From NCBI GenBank assembly GCA_944367535.1, contig CALVWQ010000011.1, positions 1-55,816 of the forward strand: a stretch of DNA of 55,816 nucleotides, read 5' to 3'. This stretch comes from an uncultured Clostridia bacterium. GTDB taxonomy: Bacteria; Bacillota; Clostridia; Christensenellales; Borkfalkiaceae. Shown here one piece after another: positions 34,819 through 41,541 of this stretch (within the stretch, counting starts at the first letter, position 1; each line of letters begins with the position of its first letter). The notes under the pieces were generated by a model that was given only the letters and a program-made list of their open reading frames with translations, ran no database searches and had not been told where the DNA came from. The translations under genes were made by a program, and so were the position numbers.

Positions 34819-36093
34819 ATGAATTATAAAACATATAAACCGAATAATCAAACCGTAGAATACGATATTGCAGTGCTCGGTGGAGGGCTTTGCGGCGTAA
34901 ATGCAGCTATAGCTGCGGCGAGAGAAGGCAAAAAGACGATCTTAGTGGAAAAATACGGATTTTTCGGAGGAATGGCCACAGCGGGGCTTGTCAACCCGTT
35001 TATGAGTTATTGCGCTCATCAAACAGATGAGATGATTAATGTAGGTCTGTTTGGTGAGATGCTCAGAAGAATGTATAAAAAAGGCGGAACAAACATTCCG
35101 CAATGTTACCATTTCAATGAACAGATTCTGAAAATCGTTTTGGATGAAATGGTAAACGAAAGCGGGGCTCATACGTTATTTCATGGATTGATGACCGGTG
35201 TAGAAACAAGCGGCGATACGGTTGTTTCCGTCGTTTGCAATACGATTTCCGGCATGGTGAAAATCAAGGCGAAACGTTTTATCGATGCCACGGGAGACGC
35301 GCATCTTGCCGCATTTGCCGGCGTCCCGTTTGAATGCGGAGACGATGAAGGCGGTCCTTGCCAGCCGATGACGACGAGTTTTAACCTTGCAGATGTCGAT
35401 TACGCTAAATTCAACAAGAAAGCTGCGAATGCTCTTTATACAGAATATAAAGCAGCAGGAAAAATTACAAACCCGAGAGAAAATATCCTTGCTTTCAGCC
35501 TTCCTTCTAAAAACCTGATACACTTTAATTCGACACGTATATCCGGGAAAGACCCGTTAGATGCGAAAGAACGGACGGAGGCGGAATTTATCGGAAGAAA
35601 ACAGGTTTGGGAGTTGTATTCTTTTCTGAAAAAAAACATAGAAGGAATGGAGAACGCCTATTTAGTGGCAATCAGCGATGAAATCGGCGTTCGCGAAAGC
35701 CGCAGGATAAAGGCGCTTTACAGATTGAATGAAGACGATGTTCTTTCCTGCAGAAAGTTTGATGACGGAATATGCTGCTGTTCTTATGATATCGACATTC
35801 ATAACCAGCAAGAAGGCGGAAGATGTGTAAAATTACCGCCGAAAGAATATTATACAATACCGTATCGTTCACTGGTGCCCGAAAGCTATGATAATCTTTT
35901 GGTGGCGGGAAGAAGTATCGGAAGTTCGCACGTGGCGCAGTCTTCGTTCCGGATTATGCCGGTTACCGCCTGCATGGGAGAAGCCGCGGGAATCGCGGCA
36001 TCGGTATCAATCGACAAAAATACTAAAATGAGAGATACCAATATTACTGAAGTGCATACTATTCTTGACAAGAACGGGTGTAAATACAAATAA
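34819..36093 (+). CDS. FAD-dependent oxidoreductase (short paralogue)
   Basis: ATG 34819 follows GCGGAG; the in-frame TTG at 34804 is less likely. The 424-residue FAD_oxidored-type protein has IAVLGGGLCGVNAAIAAAREG, a GFFGGMATAGLVNPFM loop in place of the GGNASSE loop of the 6853 enzyme, RFIDATGDAHLAAFAG, and LLVAGRSIGSSHVAQSSFR for FAD. Several cysteines cluster late (DGICCCSYDIDIH). It lacks the C-terminal discoidin-like domain of the other copy. The substrate is unknown; its place between two GH3 genes points to a sugar derivative. It overlaps the next gene by 1 nt. Confidence 0.82.
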   Translation: MNYKTYKPNNQTVEYDIAVLGGGLCGVNAAIAAAREGKKTILVEKYGFFGGMATAGLVNPFMSYCAHQTDEMINVGLFGEMLRRMYKKGGTNIPQCYHFNEQILKIVLDEMVNESGAHTLFHGLMTGVETSGDTVVSVVCNTISGMVKIKAKRFIDATGDAHLAAFAGVPFECGDDEGGPCQPMTTSFNLADVDYAKFNKKAANALYTEYKAAGKITNPRENILAFSLPSKNLIHFNSTRISGKDPLDAKERTEAEFIGRKQVWELYSFLKKNIEGMENAYLVAISDEIGVRESRRIKALYRLNEDDVLSCRKFDDGICCCSYDIDIHNQQEGGRCVKLPPKEYYTIPYRSLVPESYDNLLVAGRSIGSSHVAQSSFRIMPVTACMGEAAGIAASVSIDKNTKMRDTNITEVHTILDKNGCKYK

Positions 36094-38270
36094 TGGGAAA
36101 GAGAGTAAATTTAAAAAGTATTATCCGGAATATGACGCTGAAAGAGAAACTTGCCGAGATTACTCAGATTGCCGGGAATATTTTGGATAAGACGACGGAA
36201 CAGACTGATTTAGGACCACTTTCTGCATTGGAGTTTAAAAGAGACGATTTGTACGCGGTGGGTTCCCTCAATGTTAATTTACGCGGTAACAGGCAGAATG
36301 AAATCCAGGACGAACATATCGCAAAGAACCGCAATCATATTCCGTGTTTATTTATGCAGGATGTCATACACGGATACAAAACGATTTATCCGGTTCCTCT
36401 TGCAATGAGTTGTTCTTTCGATATGGACTTGGTCCAGCGGTGCAGTGCGATGGCGGCAAAAGAATGTGCTGCGAACGGAACGCACATCACGATCGGTCCC
36501 ATGATAGACGTATGCAGGGACCCGCGTTGGGGAAGAGTTGTGGAATCTGCCGGTGAGGATCCTTTCCTGACATCGAAAATGGCAGAAGCTCAGATATCCG
36601 GATTTCAGGGAGATAATTTAAAATATGACACGGAAAAGGTTGGAGTTTGCCTGAAACATTTTTGCGGTTACGGTTTCAGTGAGGCGGGAAGGGATTATAA
36701 TTCGGTAGATATGTCCGAAATCCGGCTGTATAATATAGTGCTGCCCCCGTTTCTTGCAGGGATTCGTGCCGGAGCCCTCTCGGTAATGACGGCGTTTAAT
36801 ACTTTGAACGGTACGCCTATGACAGCAAACAAAAAACTTCTAAAAGGAGTTTTGCGCGATAAATTCGGTTTTGACGGATTGATTGTCAGCGATGCATCAT
36901 CTGCAATGGAAATCATTGAACATGGGTTTGCTCCGGATTTAAAAACCGCAGCAAAATTATGTATTGAGGCGGGTTTGGATATTGATATGTTTTCGCCGGT
37001 TTATTTCAAAGGGCTAGAAGAAGCCGTGCAATGCGGTATGGTAGAGGAGGAGTTAATAGATGATGCCGTATTTCATGTATTGAAAACAAAAGAACGCCTA
37101 AACCTGTTTCAAGATCCGCATAGAAGCGCAGATGACAACAATGCAAATAAAATATTTTGGTGCGAAGAACATAGGGCTATAGCAAAAGAAGCCGTATTGA
37201 AAACATGTGTATTGTTGAAAAATGACGGGATATTACCATTCGACAGACATAAAAAAACCGCTGTAATCGGACCGTTTGCCGATGAAAAAAATATTATAGG
37301 CGCATGGGCGATTGAGAGCAATGCCGATAAAACAGTTACTGTATTGAACGGGTGCCGCAAATTATCGGAATGTGTTTTTGCAAAGGGATGCAGTTATGAG
37401 GCTGACTGCAATGATGAAAGCGGATTTGAAGCAGCACTTTATGTCGCGGCACAAGCGGAAAATGTGATCCTGTGTGTGGGAGAGTTTCAAAACGATGCAG
37501 GGGAGGCAAAAAGTAAGACGAATCTTCACATACCTCATATCCAGAAAAAACTAATACATAAAATCGTGGAGGTCAATCCGAATACCGCAGTTATTCTCTT
37601 TAACGGAAGACCGTTGCTGGTTGATGAAATTGAAGAAATTTCGCCAGCGGTTCTTGAAGTTTGGCAACCGGGTATAGAAGGAGGAAACGGTATTGCTGAA
37701 CTACTTTTTGGTTTGCATTCCCCTTGTGGAAAATTATCGATGACATTTCCCCGAAATATAGGACAGATCCCGATTTATTATAATCACCTGAATACAGGCA
37801 GACCACAAAAGGGAGAAAATAAATCGTTTTGCAGCTATTATATTGATTCTGAAAAATCGCCGTTGCATCCTTTCGGATTCGGTTTGTCGTATGCCGAATT
37901 TTCGATATCGTCCATTAAACTCGATAAAACAGAGTTGGAGGAAGGGGGAAAACTGACTGCTTCAGTGATCATATCGAACAAAAGCGATATTGCGGCCAGA
38001 ACCATTGTTCAACTTTATATTAGAGATATGGTCGCTTCGGTTTGCAGACCCGTAAAAGAATTGAAAAATTTTGTTCCACTTGATCTTTGCGCGAACGAAG
38101 ATAAAATAGTTTCGTTTGAAATCGTTTCTGAAATGTTGGGATTTTACGATGCGGAAGGAACATATAAAATAGAAGAAGGCCTTTTTGAACTCTATATCGG
38201 CTTTGATTCTGCAACCGAGAATTGTACAAGATTTTATTATATGGGTAAACTACATGAAAGAAGAATTTGA
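36093..38270 (+). CDS. GH3 beta-glucosidase-like enzyme with FnIII domain
   Basis: The 725-residue protein has the full three-domain GH3 plan: TIM barrel with DVCRDPRWGRVVESAGEDPF, KHFCGYGFSEAGRDYN and nucleophile D267 in GLIVSDASSA; an alpha/beta sandwich (LKTCVLLKNDGILPF); and a C-terminal fibronectin-III-like domain (VIISNKSDIAARTIVQLYIRD). This is the classic beta-glucosidase/xylosidase architecture rather than the NagZ type of the preceding GH3. No signal peptide. It should remove terminal beta-linked glucose, galactose or xylose from imported oligomers. The start overlaps the upstream stop by 1 nt. I saw no defect in the catalytic motifs. Confidence 0.9.
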   Translation: MGKRVNLKSIIRNMTLKEKLAEITQIAGNILDKTTEQTDLGPLSALEFKRDDLYAVGSLNVNLRGNRQNEIQDEHIAKNRNHIPCLFMQDVIHGYKTIYPVPLAMSCSFDMDLVQRCSAMAAKECAANGTHITIGPMIDVCRDPRWGRVVESAGEDPFLTSKMAEAQISGFQGDNLKYDTEKVGVCLKHFCGYGFSEAGRDYNSVDMSEIRLYNIVLPPFLAGIRAGALSVMTAFNTLNGTPMTANKKLLKGVLRDKFGFDGLIVSDASSAMEIIEHGFAPDLKTAAKLCIEAGLDIDMFSPVYFKGLEEAVQCGMVEEELIDDAVFHVLKTKERLNLFQDPHRSADDNNANKIFWCEEHRAIAKEAVLKTCVLLKNDGILPFDRHKKTAVIGPFADEKNIIGAWAIESNADKTVTVLNGCRKLSECVFAKGCSYEADCNDESGFEAALYVAAQAENVILCVGEFQNDAGEAKSKTNLHIPHIQKKLIHKIVEVNPNTAVILFNGRPLLVDEIEEISPAVLEVWQPGIEGGNGIAELLFGLHSPCGKLSMTFPRNIGQIPIYYNHLNTGRPQKGENKSFCSYYIDSEKSPLHPFGFGLSYAEFSISSIKLDKTELEEGGKLTASVIISNKSDIAARTIVQLYIRDMVASVCRPVKELKNFVPLDLCANEDKIVSFEIVSEMLGFYDAEGTYKIEEGLFELYIGFDSATENCTRFYYMGKLHERRI

Positions 38271-38844
38271 ATGGATACATAGTTGGTGCGACAATACCGG
38301 TAAAAATGATCTGCCGAGGATCGTTCTTGTTGGTGACAGCATTACGCATAATTATCAAGAATTTGTCAGACAGAGACTGCAGGGGAAAGCTTACGTGGAT
38401 TATATTGCCACATCGTATTCTATAGACGAGGCTTTTTATAATGTACTTATCGAAAATTTTGTCAAGGATTCATCTTATGCGATATTACACTTTAACTTTG
38501 GGCTGCACGGAATTCATTTGGATAAAAGCGAATATAGAGAAAGAACGGAATCTCTTTTAAGAAAAATCGCTAAGAACAAAAAAGTGATTTTAGCCACTTC
38601 AACGATCGTATATCAGGAAAACAATGTTTTCTTAAATGAAAAATGGATGCTGCGCGTATGGGAACGAAACAAGATATTACAGGAAATTGCTGAAAAAAAC
38701 GGATATGGAATAGATGATTTGTTTACCGTAAGCAAAAAAATCGAAATAAAATTACGATATAAAGACGGGACACATTATACCTCGGCGGGGTATGAAGTAT
38801 TAGCGAATGAGGTAGCGTCATCAATATTAAAAATTCTATCATGA
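38254..38844 (+). CDS. SGNH-like hydrolase (copy 3)
   Basis: The start is taken at 38254, giving 196 residues; earlier in-frame starts lie deep in the GH3 gene. Block I is VLVGDSITHNY with S29 and block V is DGTHYTSAGYEVLA. Block III is altered to NFGLHGIHL, lacking the usual GxND asparagine, so oxyanion-hole geometry may differ. The protein is cytoplasmic and the last gene of the long operon, overlapping its neighbour by 17 nt. A sugar esterase role is inferred from the family and from two other SGNH genes nearby. Confidence 0.75.
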   Translation: MKEEFEWIHSWCDNTGKNDLPRIVLVGDSITHNYQEFVRQRLQGKAYVDYIATSYSIDEAFYNVLIENFVKDSSYAILHFNFGLHGIHLDKSEYRERTESLLRKIAKNKKVILATSTIVYQENNVFLNEKWMLRVWERNKILQEIAEKNGYGIDDLFTVSKKIEIKLRYKDGTHYTSAGYEVLANEVASSILKILS

Positions 38845-38861
38845 AACGTAACTTTTTTAAT

Positions 38862-38901
38862 AACAAACGGGCCTTGAATTGTTATTCAAAGTTCGTTTGT
38901 T
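38862..38901 (+). terminator. Probable terminator of the glycan operon
   Basis: AACAAACG (38862-38869) and CGTTTGTT (38894-38901) form the base of a hairpin, with an inner TTGAAT/ATTCAA stem. A T-rich but broken tract follows. It begins 17 nt after the last stop codon. Confidence 0.5.
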
Positions 38902-39010
38902 TAATTTCAAACTGAAAAGTTAAAGCAGGCAATTTTCCCTGAAAAAATTTAACAGACAGCAGGAAATGAATTATACTTAATTATATAGGAATCCGGCTAT
39001 CGTTTCGAAT

Positions 39011-39041
39011 AAAAAAATAAGCAAGGAGATCATCCTTGCTT
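39011..39041 (-). terminator. Terminator of the tRNA-Gln transcript
   Basis: Read on the reverse strand, AAGCAAGGA and TCCTTGCTT form a perfect 9-bp stem around TGATC (39019-39041), followed by a U-rich tract (complement of A at 39011-39017). About 70 nt separate it from the tRNA 3' end. Confidence 0.75.
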
Positions 39042-39114
39042 ACTGAATACCGCGCCCGCAACACCATCGACAAATACATAACGTACTTGCTCGGTGTTCA
39101 AACGCGACTCTGTT

Positions 39115-39190
39115 TGGCAGGGGTAGATGGATTCGAACCACCGAAGTGACGGAGTCAGAGTCCGTTGCCTTACCGCTTGGCGATACCCCT
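39115..39190 (-). tRNA. tRNA-Gln (anticodon CUG)
   Basis: On the reverse strand a 76-nt cloverleaf can be drawn: acceptor stem AGGGGTA with TACCCCT, D-arm GCCAAGCGGTAAGGC, anticodon stem ACGGA/TCCGT with loop CTCTGAC (anticodon CTG, reading CAG), T-arm GGTGGTTCGAATCCATC and an encoded GCCA 3' end. The discriminator G and the loop bases fit glutamine tRNA. It has its own promoter and terminator and is opposite in direction to all flanking genes, a frequent place for insertions. Confidence 0.95.
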
Positions 39191-39209
39191 AAGTTTCATT
39201 TGCTAAATT

Positions 39210-39238
39210 ATTTTATCAAATACGTTTAAATTTTTCAA
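39210..39238 (-). promoter_or_regulatory. Promoter of tRNA-Gln
   Basis: On the reverse strand TTGAAA (39233-39238) and TAAAAT (39210-39215) are 17 bp apart, placing the transcript start about 12 nt before the mature tRNA. Confidence 0.7.
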
Positions 39239-39423
39239 GCATTTTAAGGCTTTTTTTAAATTTTATTTTTTTTATGCCGTTTGTAAATTAAAATTCATCT
39301 TGAAAATTATTTTTTTATATGGTGAATTATACTATCAAGCGCAACACCTTACAAAAAAAATGACAGTTCATATAAATCTATGTTATAATAAGTCAACCAC
39401 AACCAAAAAACAAGGAGAAATAT
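39239..39423. other. AT-rich spacer with a promoter-like relic
   Basis: This stretch is dominated by A/T runs. The only structure seen is a promoter-like pair, ATGACA (39360-39365) and TATAAT (39384-39389), 18 bp apart and pointing into the transposase-like remnant. No gene is visible. Confidence 0.4.
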
Positions 39424-39667
39424 ATGAACTGCTACCACCATTTTACCATAGAAGAAAGAACTTGTCTACGAAAATACTATAACGAAATTCATTTCATGGA
39501 ACGGAAACCATAAGGCAAAACGTCTGAAAAATCTCGCGGCGGAAAAGTATATTTCCCGCGGCGGTAATTTCGACAATCAAAAAAATCCTGAATTCGTGAG
39601 ATGTTTCAGAGTACTGACATTGGGCGGGGAAGACATTTCCTCGTTCTGCCCCAACTGGCGGGGGTAA
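39424..39667 (+). pseudogene. Decayed fragment, IS30-transposase-like start
   Basis: From an ATG with AAGGAG upstream, 29 codons read MNCYHHFTIEERTCLRKYYN, which resembles the N-terminus of IS30-family transposases (usually M-N-x-x-H-L-T-x-E-E-R). The frame stops at 39511. From about 39482 a second frame, shifted, runs to 39665 (KAKRLKNLAAEKYISRGG and LTLGGEDISSFCPNWRG) and is not recognised. No terminal inverted repeats or full transposase remain. I read it as an insertion-sequence scar or a rearranged junction; the family call is weak. Confidence 0.35.
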
Positions 39668-39697
39668 CGATTTTTGTTGTATAAATAATCAAACGCT

Positions 39698-39732
39698 AAA
39701 TTTCGCGGAAATTCTTTCCGCGAAATTTTTTA
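39698..39732. terminator. Strong bidirectional-looking terminator
   Basis: AAATTTCGCGGAAA (39698-39711) and TTTCCGCGAAATTT (39715-39728) form a perfect 14-bp stem with a TTC loop, followed by TTTATTTATT. It closes transcription entering from the left just before the aconitase X promoter. Confidence 0.8.
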
Positions 39733-39739
39733 TTTATTA

Positions 39740-39768
39740 TTGAAAAACATGTAAAAATGTGTTATATT
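39740..39768 (+). promoter_or_regulatory. Promoter of the aconitase X operon
   Basis: TTGAAA (39740-39745) and TATATT (39763-39768) are 17 bp apart. AGGAGG at 39792-39797 and the ATG at 39807 follow. Confidence 0.7.
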
Positions 39769-39806
39769 ATTATCAGACTAAAATTATCCATCAGGAGGTT
39801 ACATAT

Positions 39807-41084
39807 ATGCAGTTGACACCCGAACAACAGGCCATTCTTGACGGCGAAAAGGGTGAAACCCTTGCCAAAGTCATGAAGACCATCGTAATGTACGGAGATA
39901 TTTTCGGCGCGGAAAAACTCGTGCCCGTAACGCATGCCGACGGACATTTGGTGACGAGTTTCGGCATCGCGCTGATGAAGCCGCTTTTTTCCACAATGGA
40001 CGCGCTCATCGAGGCGGGAATACAGACCAAAGGAAAATTTACTGTTGACCCCCGTCCGCTCGATTATGAAAACGTCAAATGCAATCTGTTGGAAAAACTT
40101 GTTTTCCATATCATGTACAAAAAACAGGCGGACTACGAAGAGCAACTTAAAAAAGTCGGTCTTCGCGACAAAGACTCGTTTACCTGCGCGTGTTATCTTC
40201 CCGAAGTAGGCAATGTCCCGAAAAAAGGCGACGTTCTTTCCTGGGCAGAGAGCAGCGCGGTCGTATTCGCCAACTCGGTGCTCGGCGCGCGTTGCAACAG
40301 AAACAGCGGCATGCTCGACCTTTTCGGCTCGATTGTGGGGTATGTGCCGTATTTCGGTCTGGTTACCGACGAGGGGCGTAAAGCCACTTGGAAAGTATAT
40401 GTAAAAACGAGCAAAATTCCCGAGGCACAGATTCTCGGCAGTGCAATCGGCATGAAGGTCATGGAAGATGTGCCGTACGTATACGGGCTCGATAAGTTCC
40501 TCGGTACGGAAATCGACGACGAGGTAACGGCGTATCTTAAAGATTTCGGAGCCGCTACGGCGTCGAACGGCGCGGTGGGTCTGTATCACATAGATAAACT
40601 CACTCCCGAGGCAAAAGAACAGGGAGAAAGTCTCATCGCCGAAGGTGCGAAAGAATATGTGGTTGACGACGCCGAACTTGAAAGAGTTTATAAGAGTTAT
40701 CCGCTCATGTGGAAGAAAAAGGACGCAAAGCCCGATCTGTGTTTTATAGGTTGCCCGCATCTTACTTACGGACAACTTATGAAGTGGACGGAAAATCTTG
40801 AAGCGGCGCTTAAATCCGCGGGACGAAAGAAGGTGAAGGTCAGAACCATAATGACCACTCCGCCGCAGGTACGAGAAAAATTTGCCAAGACTCCCGAATA
40901 TAAGAAACTTACTTCGATGGGCGTAAAGGTGTCGAGCATTTGTCCTCTCATGTACACCAATAATCCCATAACCAAGAGCCGCGCGATAATCACAAACAGC
41001 AACAAGTTGCGCACTTATTCGGTGGCAAGATACTGTAAAGACGAAAAAATACTTGCGGTAATATCGGGAAAGGAGGAAATCTGA
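39807..41084 (+). CDS. Aconitase X catalytic (large) subunit
   Basis: The 425-residue protein matches the AcnX catalytic domain (DUF521). Diagnostic stretches are TCACYLPEVGNVP, the long SWAESSAVVFANSVLGARCNR segment, CFIGCPHLTYGQL and SICPLMYTNNP; cysteines C127, C129, C312, C316 and C379 are candidates for the Fe-S cluster and active site. Known AcnX enzymes dehydrate cis-3-hydroxy-L-proline, or mevalonate-5-phosphate in archaea. Start at 39807 follows AGGAGG by 9 nt. The matching small subunit is the next gene. The neighbouring ene-reductase suggests the unsaturated product is then reduced; the actual substrate is open. Confidence 0.85.
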   Translation: MQLTPEQQAILDGEKGETLAKVMKTIVMYGDIFGAEKLVPVTHADGHLVTSFGIALMKPLFSTMDALIEAGIQTKGKFTVDPRPLDYENVKCNLLEKLVFHIMYKKQADYEEQLKKVGLRDKDSFTCACYLPEVGNVPKKGDVLSWAESSAVVFANSVLGARCNRNSGMLDLFGSIVGYVPYFGLVTDEGRKATWKVYVKTSKIPEAQILGSAIGMKVMEDVPYVYGLDKFLGTEIDDEVTAYLKDFGAATASNGAVGLYHIDKLTPEAKEQGESLIAEGAKEYVVDDAELERVYKSYPLMWKKKDAKPDLCFIGCPHLTYGQLMKWTENLEAALKSAGRKKVKVRTIMTTPPQVREKFAKTPEYKKLTSMGVKVSSICPLMYTNNPITKSRAIITNSNKLRTYSVARYCKDEKILAVISGKEEI

Positions 41085-41085
41085 T

Positions 41086-41526
41086 ATGAAAGAGTTCAAA
41101 GGCAGAGTGCTTGCGGGCGGAAATTGGAAAGGAGAGGCGGTAGTGTCGAAAGGAGGCGTCAACACGCTCGCGACTTTTCAGAAAAGCGCGCTGAAAAACG
41201 CCGATAAAGTAATTGTTTCGGATCAGAACAATAAGGATATATACGGTCTTAATATAACGGGAAAGGCGCTGTGCCTTCCCATAACGATAGGTTCCACCAC
41301 GGGCGGACTTGTGATTCAGACGGTATGCGCCATGAAGATAAATCCCGCGTGCTTTCTTTTCTCCGAGCATATAGATTCGCTCGCGGCGAGCGGCATAGTG
41401 CTCGCGAAAGTCTGGGAAAACAGCGACGTTATCGCAATCGATATGCTTGGGAAAGAATTTTTGGAAACCGTAAAGACGGGTGACACGATAGAAGTAAAAG
41501 AAGACGGGACCGTCATAGTGAATTAA
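41086..41526 (+). CDS. Aconitase X swivelling (small) subunit
   Basis: The 146-residue product is the AcnX swivel domain (DUF126), starting FKGRVLAGGNWKGEAVVSKG and carrying the substrate-loop motif PITIGSTTGGLVIQT, where family members usually have a serine-rich G-S-T/S loop. DSLAASGIVLAKVW is also typical. It starts 1 nt after the large-subunit stop, preceded by AAAGGAGGAAAT, and the two should form one dehydratase. In many bacteria the two domains are fused; here they are separate, the arrangement seen in archaea and some Clostridia. Confidence 0.85.
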   Translation: MKEFKGRVLAGGNWKGEAVVSKGGVNTLATFQKSALKNADKVIVSDQNNKDIYGLNITGKALCLPITIGSTTGGLVIQTVCAMKINPACFLFSEHIDSLAASGIVLAKVWENSDVIAIDMLGKEFLETVKTGDTIEVKEDGTVIVN

Positions 41527-41541
41527 AAGGAGAATGAAATC

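Noticed and set aside
39762-41165. Reverse-strand open frame of 467 codons over the aconitase X gene
   Set aside because: It is fully antisense to a gene with clear AcnX motifs and a good ribosome site; its translation shows no family features and it arises from the GC-rich third positions of the forward gene.
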